From an uncultured Collinsella sp. (GTDB lineage: Bacteria > Actinomycetota > Coriobacteriia > Coriobacteriales > Coriobacteriaceae): 64,000 nucleotides of DNA. Made by a program: the position numbers and the translations under genes. The stretch spans positions 124,001-188,000 of the forward strand of contig CAKULD010000003.1 of NCBI GenBank assembly GCA_934667065.1, written 5' to 3'. Shown piece by piece: positions 50,927 to 57,832 of the stretch; within the stretch, counting starts at the first letter, position 1; the number at the start of each line of letters is the position of its first letter. A model generated the notes under the pieces. It saw only the letters and a program-made list of their open reading frames with translations. It was not told the DNA's origin and did not search any database.

Positions 50927-50978
50927 AAGTGTCAGGGGCGGGGCGACGGCAGGCGGCGGGCGCGAAAAGAAGTGTCGG
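50927..50978. promoter_or_regulatory. Shared upstream element of the GH1 genes, copy 2
   Basis: AAGTGTCAGG (50927-50936) and GCGAAAAGAAGTGTCG (50962-50977) match the element before the 30.9 kb GH1 gene, 130 and about 87 bases before the ATG. Confidence 0.5.
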
Positions 50979-51056
50979 GTTTGGCGCGCCCGCCCCCGCG
51001 TGTCTCCCGCGTGGGCGATACTCGGCTTATCGACCCACGATGCAAAGGAGATGCTC

Positions 51057-52505
51057 ATGGCAAACATCAAGTTCCCCGAGGGTTTCTATTGGGGTGGCGC
51101 CACCGCCGCCAACCAGTTTGAGGGCGCTTGGAACGTGGACGGCCGCGGCGCTTCCGTCGACGACCACTTCCTGGGCGGCAGCTATAAGGAGCCGCGCCAG
51201 ATCACGATCGATATCGACCCCAACCGCTTCTATCCCAACCATGACGGCATCGATTTCTACCATCACTACGAGGAGGACATTGCGCTGTTCGCCGAGATGG
51301 GCTTCAACATGTTCCGCATGTCCATCTCCTGGAGCCGTATCTTCCCCAACGGCGACGACGCCGAGCCCAACGAGGCCGGCCTCGCCTTCTACGACCGCGT
51401 TTTCGACTGCCTGCGCGCTCACAACATCGAGCCGCTCGTGACCCTCTCGCACTACGAGATGCCCTATCACCTGGTCGAGAAGTACAACGGCTGGGCGAGC
51501 CGCGAGCTCATCGGCTTCTTCGAGAAGTACTGCCAGACCGTCTTTGACCGCTACCAGGACAAGGTCAAGTTCTGGCTGACCTTCAACGAGATCAACTGCG
51601 GCACCATGGACATGGGCGCCATGATGGAGACCGGCCTGATCCAGGGCTTCGAGGGCCCGGCAAGCGCCATCAAGACCACCGCTCAGCAGCGCTTCCAGGC
51701 CCTGCATCATCAGTTCGTGGCCAGCGGCCGCGTCGTGCGCTACGCCCACGAGCACTACCCGCAGTTCAAGATGGGCAACATGGATTGCTTCATCCTCTCC
51801 TACGCTGCCACGTGCGATCCGGTCGACGTGTTCGCCACGCAGCAGCAGATGAACTTCATGAACTGGTACTGCTCCGACGTGCAGGTGCGCGGCAAGTACC
51901 CGTTCTACGCCAAGCGCTTCTGGGCCGAGAACGGCGTCGAGCTTGCGATGGAGGACGGCGACCTGCAGGATATCGCCGACGGCAAGGTCGATTTCTACAC
52001 CTTTAGCTACTACATGTCCGGCACCGTGGGTACCCACGAGGACCACGAGATGACCGAGGGCAACATGACCTTCGGCGGCAAGAACCCCTACCTGGAGTCC
52101 ACCGACTGGGGCTGGCAGATCGACCCGCTGGGCCTGCGCATCGCCCTCAACGAGATCTACGCCCGCTACGAGATTCCGCTGATGGTGGTCGAGAACGGCA
52201 TGGGCGCCTACGACGAGGTCGAGGAGGACGGCTCCATCCACGATCCGTACCGCATCGCCTATCTGCAGAGCCATATCAAGGCCATGGGCGAGGCCGTCGC
52301 CGATGGCGTCGACCTGATCGCCTACACCTGGTGGGGCCCCATCGACCTGGTGTCCGCCGGCACCGGCGAGATGCGCAAGCGCTACGGCTTCATCCACGTC
52401 GATAAGTACGATGACGGCACCGGCACCTACGAGCGCCGCCGCAAGGACAGCTTCTTCGCATACCAGAAGATCATCAAGTCCAACGGCACCGAGGGCCTCG
52501 AGTAA
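51057..52505 (+). CDS. GH1 6-phospho-beta-glucosidase-like enzyme
   Basis: The 482-residue enzyme starts FPEGFYWGGATAANQFEGAW (GH1 N-terminal signature), has the acid/base Glu in WLTFNEINC (about 180) and the nucleophile Glu in LMVVENGMGAYD (about 378). Preference for phosphorylated substrates is inferred from the PTS context. AAAGGAG with 6-base spacing favours ATG 51057 over ATG 51051. It is followed by a glucose-type EIIA gene about 260 bases on. It resembles the 30.9 kb GH1 protein along its whole length, so the two are probably paralogues. Confidence 0.92.
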   Translation: MANIKFPEGFYWGGATAANQFEGAWNVDGRGASVDDHFLGGSYKEPRQITIDIDPNRFYPNHDGIDFYHHYEEDIALFAEMGFNMFRMSISWSRIFPNGDDAEPNEAGLAFYDRVFDCLRAHNIEPLVTLSHYEMPYHLVEKYNGWASRELIGFFEKYCQTVFDRYQDKVKFWLTFNEINCGTMDMGAMMETGLIQGFEGPASAIKTTAQQRFQALHHQFVASGRVVRYAHEHYPQFKMGNMDCFILSYAATCDPVDVFATQQQMNFMNWYCSDVQVRGKYPFYAKRFWAENGVELAMEDGDLQDIADGKVDFYTFSYYMSGTVGTHEDHEMTEGNMTFGGKNPYLESTDWGWQIDPLGLRIALNEIYARYEIPLMVVENGMGAYDEVEEDGSIHDPYRIAYLQSHIKAMGEAVADGVDLIAYTWWGPIDLVSAGTGEMRKRYGFIHVDKYDDGTGTYERRRKDSFFAYQKIIKSNGTEGLE

Positions 52506-52516
52506 GGGATTTAGGT

Positions 52517-52540
52517 TCCGGCGTTCTACCGAACGCCGGA
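52517..52540 (+). terminator. Hairpin after the second GH1 gene
   Basis: TCCGGCGTTC pairs perfectly with GAACGCCGGA around TACC. There is no T-tract, so it is a weak terminator or a message-stabilising hairpin. Confidence 0.5.
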
Positions 52541-52623
52541 CCGGCCGCCGACTACGCGGCCACCGGCGTTGACGACGATGGCATCTGGAACGCCTTTGTG
52601 CACTTGGGGCTCATCGAGGGCTA
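52541..52623 (+). pseudogene. Possible orphan C-terminal coding remnant
   Basis: One frame reads AADYAATGVDDDGIW, then NAFVHLGLIEG and a stop at 52623, with coding-like composition but no start codon or ribosome site. It may be the remnant of a lost gene or chance. Confidence 0.25.
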
Positions 52624-52709
52624 ATCAACAAAACGGCTATCGATGGGACAAAGACGTCGGCGGGGTTTTCGATTCGACTCCCCACCTTAGTTTTTGGTCC
52701 ATTTGGCAC

Positions 52710-52715
52710 TATAAT
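52710..52715 (+). promoter_or_regulatory. -10 box TATAAT before the EIIA gene
   Basis: TATAAT lies 50 bases before the EIIA start, so this gene can be transcribed alone. Confidence 0.55.
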
Positions 52716-52764
52716 CACCATAGGCATGCGCACTACGTTGCGCTTAATCAAGAGGAGAAAACGT

Positions 52765-53301
52765 ATGGGTCTGTTTGACATGTTCAAGAAGAAGGCTGAG
52801 CCCGCGGCTGTCGCTGCTCCGGCCTCCATCTCTGCTTCTGCCGGCACCGACGTGCTGTGCTCGCCCGTCAAGGGCAAGGTCATCAAGATGGCCGACGTGC
52901 CCGATCCCGTCTTTGGTGGCGAGGTCCTGGGCAAGGGCTGCGCCGTGTGGCCCGAGGACGATCTGGTCTATGCCCCCTGCGACGGCAAGGTTACCGTCAC
53001 CATGGGTCACGCTGTGGGCCTGCAGTCCGATAGCGGCATCGAGGTCCTGGTGCACGTTGGCGTCGATACCGTCAACATGAACGGCGACGGCTTCGAGGGC
53101 TTCGTCAAGGCTGACGATGTCGTGAAGGCCGGCCAGCCCATGCTCAAGATCGACCGCGCCAAGATCGCCGCTGCCGGTTACAAGGACTGCGTCGTCGTGG
53201 CCGTGTCCAACACCGCCGAGTTCGCCGATGTCGAGCTCGCCGTCGAGGCCGACTCCGCTGTCGTCGCCGGCGATGCTATCGTCAAGGTTGTCCGCAAGTA
53301 A
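52765..53301 (+). CDS. PTS glucose-type EIIA
   Basis: The 178-residue soluble protein is a free EIIA of the glucose family. It has VLCSPVKGKVIKMADVPDPV (about 30-49), the CDGKVTVTMGHAVGL strand with the auxiliary His, and the phosphorylated His in IEVLVHVGVDTV (about 97). A short helical N-terminus (GLFDMFKKK) resembles the membrane-contacting leader of enterobacterial EIIA-Glc. It could phosphorylate the EIIBC at 36.5 kb, which lacks an EIIA domain, and may act in regulation. AGAGGAG precedes ATG 52765, and a terminator follows. Confidence 0.92.
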   Translation: MGLFDMFKKKAEPAAVAAPASISASAGTDVLCSPVKGKVIKMADVPDPVFGGEVLGKGCAVWPEDDLVYAPCDGKVTVTMGHAVGLQSDSGIEVLVHVGVDTVNMNGDGFEGFVKADDVVKAGQPMLKIDRAKIAAAGYKDCVVVAVSNTAEFADVELAVEADSAVVAGDAIVKVVRK

Positions 53302-53326
53302 ATCGCGGCATTCACAGGATGTTTTG

Positions 53327-53357
53327 GGGTGGTCGGATTGTCCGGCCACCCTTTTTT
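53327..53357 (+). terminator. Rho-independent terminator after EIIA
   Basis: GGGTGGTCGGA pairs with TCCGGCCACCC (one wobble) around a 3-base loop, followed by TTTTTT. Confidence 0.9.
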
Positions 53358-53536
53358 ATTGCACGGTACCGATGCGCTTTATTGCACGCTGAGCGGACTC
53401 GCGGACCGTTCGGACGCTAAAACGAACCGACCGCGCTTTCGTGCTGTCGGGGGTGTTCATAAGTGGATAGTATGAGCTTACTTATTACAACGTGCGCCGT
53501 GTTGGGAAGCACGGTGCCGCTTATTGGGAGGACAAC

Positions 53537-54094
53537 ATGAAAAAGAAGCTGCTGCTTGCGCCCCTCATGGCCGTCTTGGTTGCATGCGTGGTCGTGCTTT
53601 CCGGTTGCGGAGGCCCCTCGATCGAAGAACTCATCACCGAGGACCTTACGACTCAGTTCGATGAGGTCAAAAACGGTGGCGACGATTTCCTCTCTGGTCT
53701 GGAAGAGGCTTCGGGCGACGAGTTCGAGCAGCTGGGCATCGATCCCAAGGAGTATGCCAAGACCTATCTCGAGGGTTTTGATTACGAGATCGGCGACGTG
53801 ACGGTCGACGAGGACAAGGGCGTTGCAACCGCCGAGGTCTCCATCACCTGCAAGTCCATGAACAAGATCGTCGAGGACTTCTCCACCCAGTATCAGGAGA
53901 AGGTCGCTGCGCTTGATACGATGCCTTCCGATGATGAGCTGTACAAGATGGCCGGCCAGGTGATGGTCGATGTGACCAAGGCCACCGAGCCCAGGAAGAC
54001 CACGGTTATCTTCAAGTACACCTGCAACGACGACGGCGAGTGGTCTGCTGACGACTCCGTCAACTCCGAGATGATGGATGCAATGCTGAGCTAG
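53537..54094 (+). CDS. Small lipoprotein
   Basis: The 185-residue precursor has a typical lipoprotein signal (MKKKLLLAPLMAVLVACVVV then the lipobox LSGC, Cys at about residue 24) and a mature domain of about 160 residues. The fold (two helices, then strands VTVDEDKGVATAEVSITCK and TTVIFKYTCNDDGEWSADD) resembles DUF5105-type lipoproteins of Gram-positive gut bacteria, though this is by eye. GGGAGGA precedes the ATG. The 172-nt structured element begins 5 bases after its stop. Confidence 0.8.
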   Translation: MKKKLLLAPLMAVLVACVVVLSGCGGPSIEELITEDLTTQFDEVKNGGDDFLSGLEEASGDEFEQLGIDPKEYAKTYLEGFDYEIGDVTVDEDKGVATAEVSITCKSMNKIVEDFSTQYQEKVAALDTMPSDDELYKMAGQVMVDVTKATEPRKTTVIFKYTCNDDGEWSADDSVNSEMMDAMLS

Positions 54095-54098
54095 GGGA

Positions 54099-54270
54099 GT
54101 TACGCGTTTCTACGAACCGCGTAACCAGTTGACGCTGCGCGCCGCCCAGGACGACAATTTGTCATTCAAAAGGCGAGGCATGACCAGAAGGTCAATGCCT
54201 CGCCTTTTTCATGCCAACTTGTTCGTCCTGGACGTCGCTCGCTGGCTTTGCCAGTACATCGGCGTTGCCA
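54099..54270 (+). ncRNA. 172-nt structured element, copy 2 (after a lipoprotein gene)
   Basis: It has the same order and exactly the same length as copy 1: stem GTTACGCG/CGCGTAAC, then GTTGACGCTGC, an outer stem CCAGGACGA/TCGTCCTGG, an inner stem AGGCGAGGCAT-GACC-AGAA-GGTC-A-ATGCCTCGCCT, and the end ACATCGGCGTTGCCA. Outer and inner stem bases differ from copy 1 on both sides, keeping the pairing. The GACC-AGAA-GGTC-A apex is unchanged. Confidence 0.6.
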
Positions 54271-54335
54271 TTGTTGGGATTGGTGCAAAGGGGTCAGGTT
54301 TGTTTGCACCATGTTCTGCCTGCGGCGTTGCCGTT

Positions 54336-54374
54336 GGGGCAGCTAAATGAGCCCCGTCCCAAATTAGCCGCCCC
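54336..54374. repeat. GGGACGGGGC-family hairpin
   Basis: GGGGCAGCTAAAT and the later ATTAGCCGCCCC pair imperfectly around the GAGCCCCGTCCCAA core of the family. Confidence 0.6.
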
Positions 54375-54385
54375 GCGCCCATCTG

Positions 54386-54452
54386 AGTTGCGGTGAAATA
54401 GGGATTGTTTGGGGGCAGTAGGCCGGCACCCAATCCTTATTTCACCGCAACT
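54386..54452. repeat. 67-bp AGTTGCGGTG palindrome, copy 4
   Basis: The 22-base arms (AGTTGCGGTGAAATAGGGAT then TG) are inverted complements with one mismatch. It ends 17 bases from the stop of the convergent HAD gene. Confidence 0.88.
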
Positions 54453-54469
54453 TATTGGTGAGCGGCTCG

Positions 54470-55138
54470 CTACTCGCCCAAGATCAGCGCGGCGAGCTCG
54501 TCTTGGGTGTCCACTACGTAGTCGGCGCCGGCGGCCTCCAGCTCTGCTCGGCCGCGGAAGCCCCAGGTGACGCCTGCGCTCTTAAGGCCGGCATTGTGGC
54601 CGGTCAGAACATCGACGTTCGAATCGCCTACGTAGAGCGTGGTCGCCGGGTCGGCGCCCAGCTCATCCATCACATGCAGCGTGACGGGTGCCTCGGGCTT
54701 GGGCGGAAACGCGTCGACGCGACCCTGCACCAGCGCAAAACGATCGGGACCAAAGTACTTTTCGATAAGCGGGGCCGCCGAAATATGGTCCTTGTTGGTG
54801 AGCACGGCAAGCTGAATGCCCGCGGCGCGCAGGCGGTCGAGCATCTCGATCGTGCCATCGTAGGGAGCGGTGTGATCCTCCTTGTGCTCGCCGTAATAGG
54901 CCCTAAACTCGGCAAGCGTCTGCTCAAACATTCGGCCGTCGCCCGCGTACTCGGCGGGCATAAAGCGCTCGACCAGCTTAAGCATGCCGTTTCCCACCTT
55001 GTAGCGGTATTCGTCCACGGCAAACGTGGGCCAGCCGTGCATCTCACAGGTATGGTTGCCGGCGGCCGCCAGGTCCTCGAGCGTATTGAGGATGGTGCCG
55101 TCCAGATCAAAGATCACATGGGAAAAGGCTGCTGCCAT
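54470..55138 (-). CDS. HAD-superfamily phosphatase, phosphoglycolate phosphatase-like
   Basis: The 222-residue protein has motif I VIFDLDGTILNTLEDLA (about 7-23, catalytic Asp pair), motif II LAVLTNKDH, motif III lysine in the RGRAELE-to-VGDSN region, and motif IV TLYVGDSNVDVLTG. The cap domain inserted after motif I is of the Gph/PGMB class. It probably removes phosphate from phosphoglycolate or a similar small phosphoester. Met 55138 is preferred because the HAD motif follows directly; the frame extends 11 codons further upstream. Confidence 0.88.
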   Translation of the reverse strand: MAAAFSHVIFDLDGTILNTLEDLAAAGNHTCEMHGWPTFAVDEYRYKVGNGMLKLVERFMPAEYAGDGRMFEQTLAEFRAYYGEHKEDHTAPYDGTIEMLDRLRAAGIQLAVLTNKDHISAAPLIEKYFGPDRFALVQGRVDAFPPKPEAPVTLHVMDELGADPATTLYVGDSNVDVLTGHNAGLKSAGVTWGFRGRAELEAAGADYVVDTQDELAALILGE

Positions 55139-55264
55139 GGGTGCTCCTGCCGTTTGAGTTGTAAAGCGCACCCCATGATACTGGGCTTGCGTGTCGGGCG
55201 TGCCTGGAATCTGAATATCTGTAGCAGCCTCGAGCTGCGCTGCGGCGGATGTGGCCCTTTGCCG

Positions 55265-56299
55265 CTAGCAAATCCTCGGCAGCTGCTCTCCCACGAGCAT
55301 GTCGAGGATGCGGGTGGAGCCCCAGCCGGTGTGCACGCGCACGGCGGGACGAGCGCCTTCGGCGACCGGCAGCACGCGACCGATGATGGCGGCGTTCTCG
55401 CCGTAGCGGGCGGCGCGCATGGCTGCTAGCGCCGCGTCGGCCTGCCCGGCTGGTACCACGGCGACCATCTTGCCCTCGTTTGCCACCTGCAGCACGTCGT
55501 AGCCGAGCATCTCGCAGGCGGCCTGCACGTCGGGGCGCACGGGCACGGCGTCCTCATCGATTTCCATAGCAACGTCGCTGGCCTGCGCAAACTCGTTGAG
55601 CGTGGACGCCAGGCCGCCGCGCGTGGGGTCGCGGAAGCAGCGTGTGTCGGGGGCGGCGGCCAGCACGTCGGCAATCAGGTGGTTGAGGGGCGCGGCGTCG
55701 CTCTCGATGCTGCTCGAGAACGCCAGGCCCTCGCGCTGGCTCATGATGGCGATGCCGTGGTCGCCCAGCGTGCCCGAGACCAGGATGACATCGCCGGGCT
55801 GGCAGTTTGCACCGCTGAGCGCCACGCCCGCAGGCACCTCGCCCACGCCAGCGGTATTGATGTAGACGCCGTCGGCCCCGCCGCGCTCGACCACTTTGGT
55901 GTCGCCGGTGATGATTTTGACGCCCGCCTCGCGCGCCGTCTTGGCCATGGTCTGCACAATCTGGCGTAGCTTATCCATGGAATAGCCCTCTTCGAGGATA
56001 AAACCGCACGAAAGATAGCGCACGTTGGCGCCCGAGGTCGCGACGTCGTTGACGGTTCCGCACACGGCGAGCCTGCCGATATTGCCACCGGGGAAGAACT
56101 GCGGCGTCACCACAAAGCTGTCGGTCGACATGGCGATGCGCCCGCTGCCGGGCAGGGCGGCGACGCCGGCGTCGTTGCCTTCGAGCAGCTCGGGCGACCC
56201 AAAGGCATCCAGAAAGACCTCGTCGATGATGCGTTTCATCATCTGCCCGCCGGAGCCATGGCCCAGCAGGACAGTGCTATCGGTAGCAGTACGAGACAT
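55265..56299 (-). CDS. hypE: Hydrogenase maturation protein HypE
   Basis: The 344-residue protein has the PurM-like N-terminus with GHGSGGQMMKRIIDEVF, the central LSGANCQPGDVILVSGTLGD and RDPTRGGLASTLNEFA. It ends in PRIC, whose last Cys carries the thiocarboxamide that becomes the cyanide ligand of NiFe hydrogenases. It lies 29 bases downstream of hypD on the same strand. ATG 56299 begins the conserved domain; the longer open frame upstream reaches into hypD. Confidence 0.96.
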   Translation of the reverse strand: MSRTATDSTVLLGHGSGGQMMKRIIDEVFLDAFGSPELLEGNDAGVAALPGSGRIAMSTDSFVVTPQFFPGGNIGRLAVCGTVNDVATSGANVRYLSCGFILEEGYSMDKLRQIVQTMAKTAREAGVKIITGDTKVVERGGADGVYINTAGVGEVPAGVALSGANCQPGDVILVSGTLGDHGIAIMSQREGLAFSSSIESDAAPLNHLIADVLAAAPDTRCFRDPTRGGLASTLNEFAQASDVAMEIDEDAVPVRPDVQAACEMLGYDVLQVANEGKMVAVVPAGQADAALAAMRAARYGENAAIIGRVLPVAEGARPAVRVHTGWGSTRILDMLVGEQLPRIC

Positions 56300-56328
56300 A
56301 TCGAAAACTCCAATCGGGGATGTTCGGG

Positions 56329-57441
56329 CTAGCCTTGGTAACGGTAGTACGCCGCACAGCTGCCCTCCGAGCTCACCATGCACGGGCCAACAGGATGCTC
56401 GGGCGTGCAGGCGTGGCCGAACAACGGGCAGTCGCTCGGTGCAATGGCCCCGCGAAGCACGTCGCCGCAACGGCATCCGCGCGGCTCGACCGTCGGTTCG
56501 ATCGGCACGTCATAGCAGACGCCGGCGTCAAAGCGCGAGAACTCGGGTCGGATGGAAAGGCCCGAGGCGGCAATCGGTCCCAGCCCGCGCCACGTGGTAT
56601 CGCACGGCTCAAATACCTGCTCGACCAGCTGGCGCGCCACGGGATTGCCGTCCGCATTGACGCCGCGGCGGTACGCGTTGTCGATTGCGGGTCGTCCCTC
56701 AACAACCATCTGAACCAGCATGCAGATGCCCTGCAGAATATCGACCGGCTCAAATCCGGTAACCACGCCCGGGGTCTTAAACTCGTCGACCAAAAAGCCA
56801 AAGGGCGCAAGCCCAGCGATGGTGGCGACATGGCCCGGCAGGATAAAGCCGTCGATGGTCGTCTCGGGGTCGTTAGCAATCGCGCGCAGCGCCGGCGGCG
56901 TGGTCTTGTGAGCGCAATAGACCGAGAAGTTCTGGAACCCGCGCACATCTGCCTCCAAAATGGCGGCGGCGATGGTGGGCGTCGTGGTCTCAAAGCCCAC
57001 ACCCATAAAGATGACCGGGCGGTCGGGGTTGTGTTCGGCAATATCGAGCGCGTCGAGCGGGGAGTATACGATGCGGATGTCGCGCCCCGCCGCCTTTTGT
57101 GCGGCGAGCGAGGTAGACGACCCGGGCACGCGCATCATGTCGCCAAAGGTGGTGATGATGGCGCCATCCATCTTGGCGAGTGCGATTGCGTGGTCGATGT
57201 CACGGTTGGCGGTGACGCAGACGGGGCAGCCCGGACCGCTCAGCAGCTTGAGCCCCGTCGGCATAATGGAGCGAAAGCCATAACGCCCGATGCTCACCGT
57301 GTGTGTGCCGCAGACCTCCATCAGGTTGATGGTACGGTCGCCGACAAGCTCATGAATGCGGTCGATGAGCTCGCGAGCGAGCTTGGGATCGCGGAATGCC
57401 GAAAAATCGATACCGGAGCGAGCCGGCTGCGCCGCCGCCAC
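56329..57441 (-). CDS. hypD: Hydrogenase maturation protein HypD
   Basis: The 370-residue protein has the family motifs LMEVCGTHTVSIGRYG (CGTH motif, catalytic Cys) and LLSGPGCPVCVT, VIFMGVGFETTTPTIAAAI, and a C-terminal Cys-rich region (RGCRCGDVLRGA, FGHACTPEHPVGPCMVS) that binds a 4Fe-4S cluster. HypD is the scaffold on which the Fe(CN)2CO unit of NiFe hydrogenase is assembled with HypC and HypE. Its start overlaps the hypC stop by one base. Confidence 0.97.
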   Translation of the reverse strand: MAAAQPARSGIDFSAFRDPKLARELIDRIHELVGDRTINLMEVCGTHTVSIGRYGFRSIMPTGLKLLSGPGCPVCVTANRDIDHAIALAKMDGAIITTFGDMMRVPGSSTSLAAQKAAGRDIRIVYSPLDALDIAEHNPDRPVIFMGVGFETTTPTIAAAILEADVRGFQNFSVYCAHKTTPPALRAIANDPETTIDGFILPGHVATIAGLAPFGFLVDEFKTPGVVTGFEPVDILQGICMLVQMVVEGRPAIDNAYRRGVNADGNPVARQLVEQVFEPCDTTWRGLGPIAASGLSIRPEFSRFDAGVCYDVPIEPTVEPRGCRCGDVLRGAIAPSDCPLFGHACTPEHPVGPCMVSSEGSCAAYYRYQG

Positions 57442-57701
57442 TAGTACGCCTCGGCCGGGTTGGTGGCGAGCTGATCCTCTTTGACCAGCTCGGTCATGGT
57501 GTTGACGAGATCGAGCGTCTCTTGAGCTTCCTGCTCGTCGACAATCTGGATACCAAAGCCGGCATGTACGAGAACATAGTCGCCCACCTGCGCCGTCGGC
57601 ACGAGGCGCAGCGAAATGGGACGCTCAATGCCCATCATGTCGACGGTGGCCTTGAGGTCGTCGTCGCGTTTGACTACTTTACCGGGAACGGCAAGGCACA
57701 T
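57441..57701 (-). CDS. hypC: Hydrogenase maturation chaperone HypC
   Basis: The 86-residue protein starts MCLAVPGKVV, the invariant HypC/HybG N-terminus whose Cys2 binds the iron centre after Met removal. The body (ISLRLVPTAQVGDYVLVHAG) is an OB-like barrel. It delivers the iron-ligand unit from HypD to the hydrogenase large subunit. GGGGAAC is a modest ribosome site. It overlaps hypD by one base and lies about 130 bases after hypF. Confidence 0.96.
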   Translation of the reverse strand: MCLAVPGKVVKRDDDLKATVDMMGIERPISLRLVPTAQVGDYVLVHAGFGIQIVDEQEAQETLDLVNTMTELVKEDQLATNPAEAY

Positions 57702-57832
57702 AGTGTTCCCCTTTTACACGCTTTGCGCTGGATAGACGCTTAATAATCCATCAGTTGATGGTAGCGCTCGCGGGGGTTGTGGGCAAACGCGTTACACCTG
57801 TGAGACGGCGGCGCATGGGCTGGCCAAACAGC

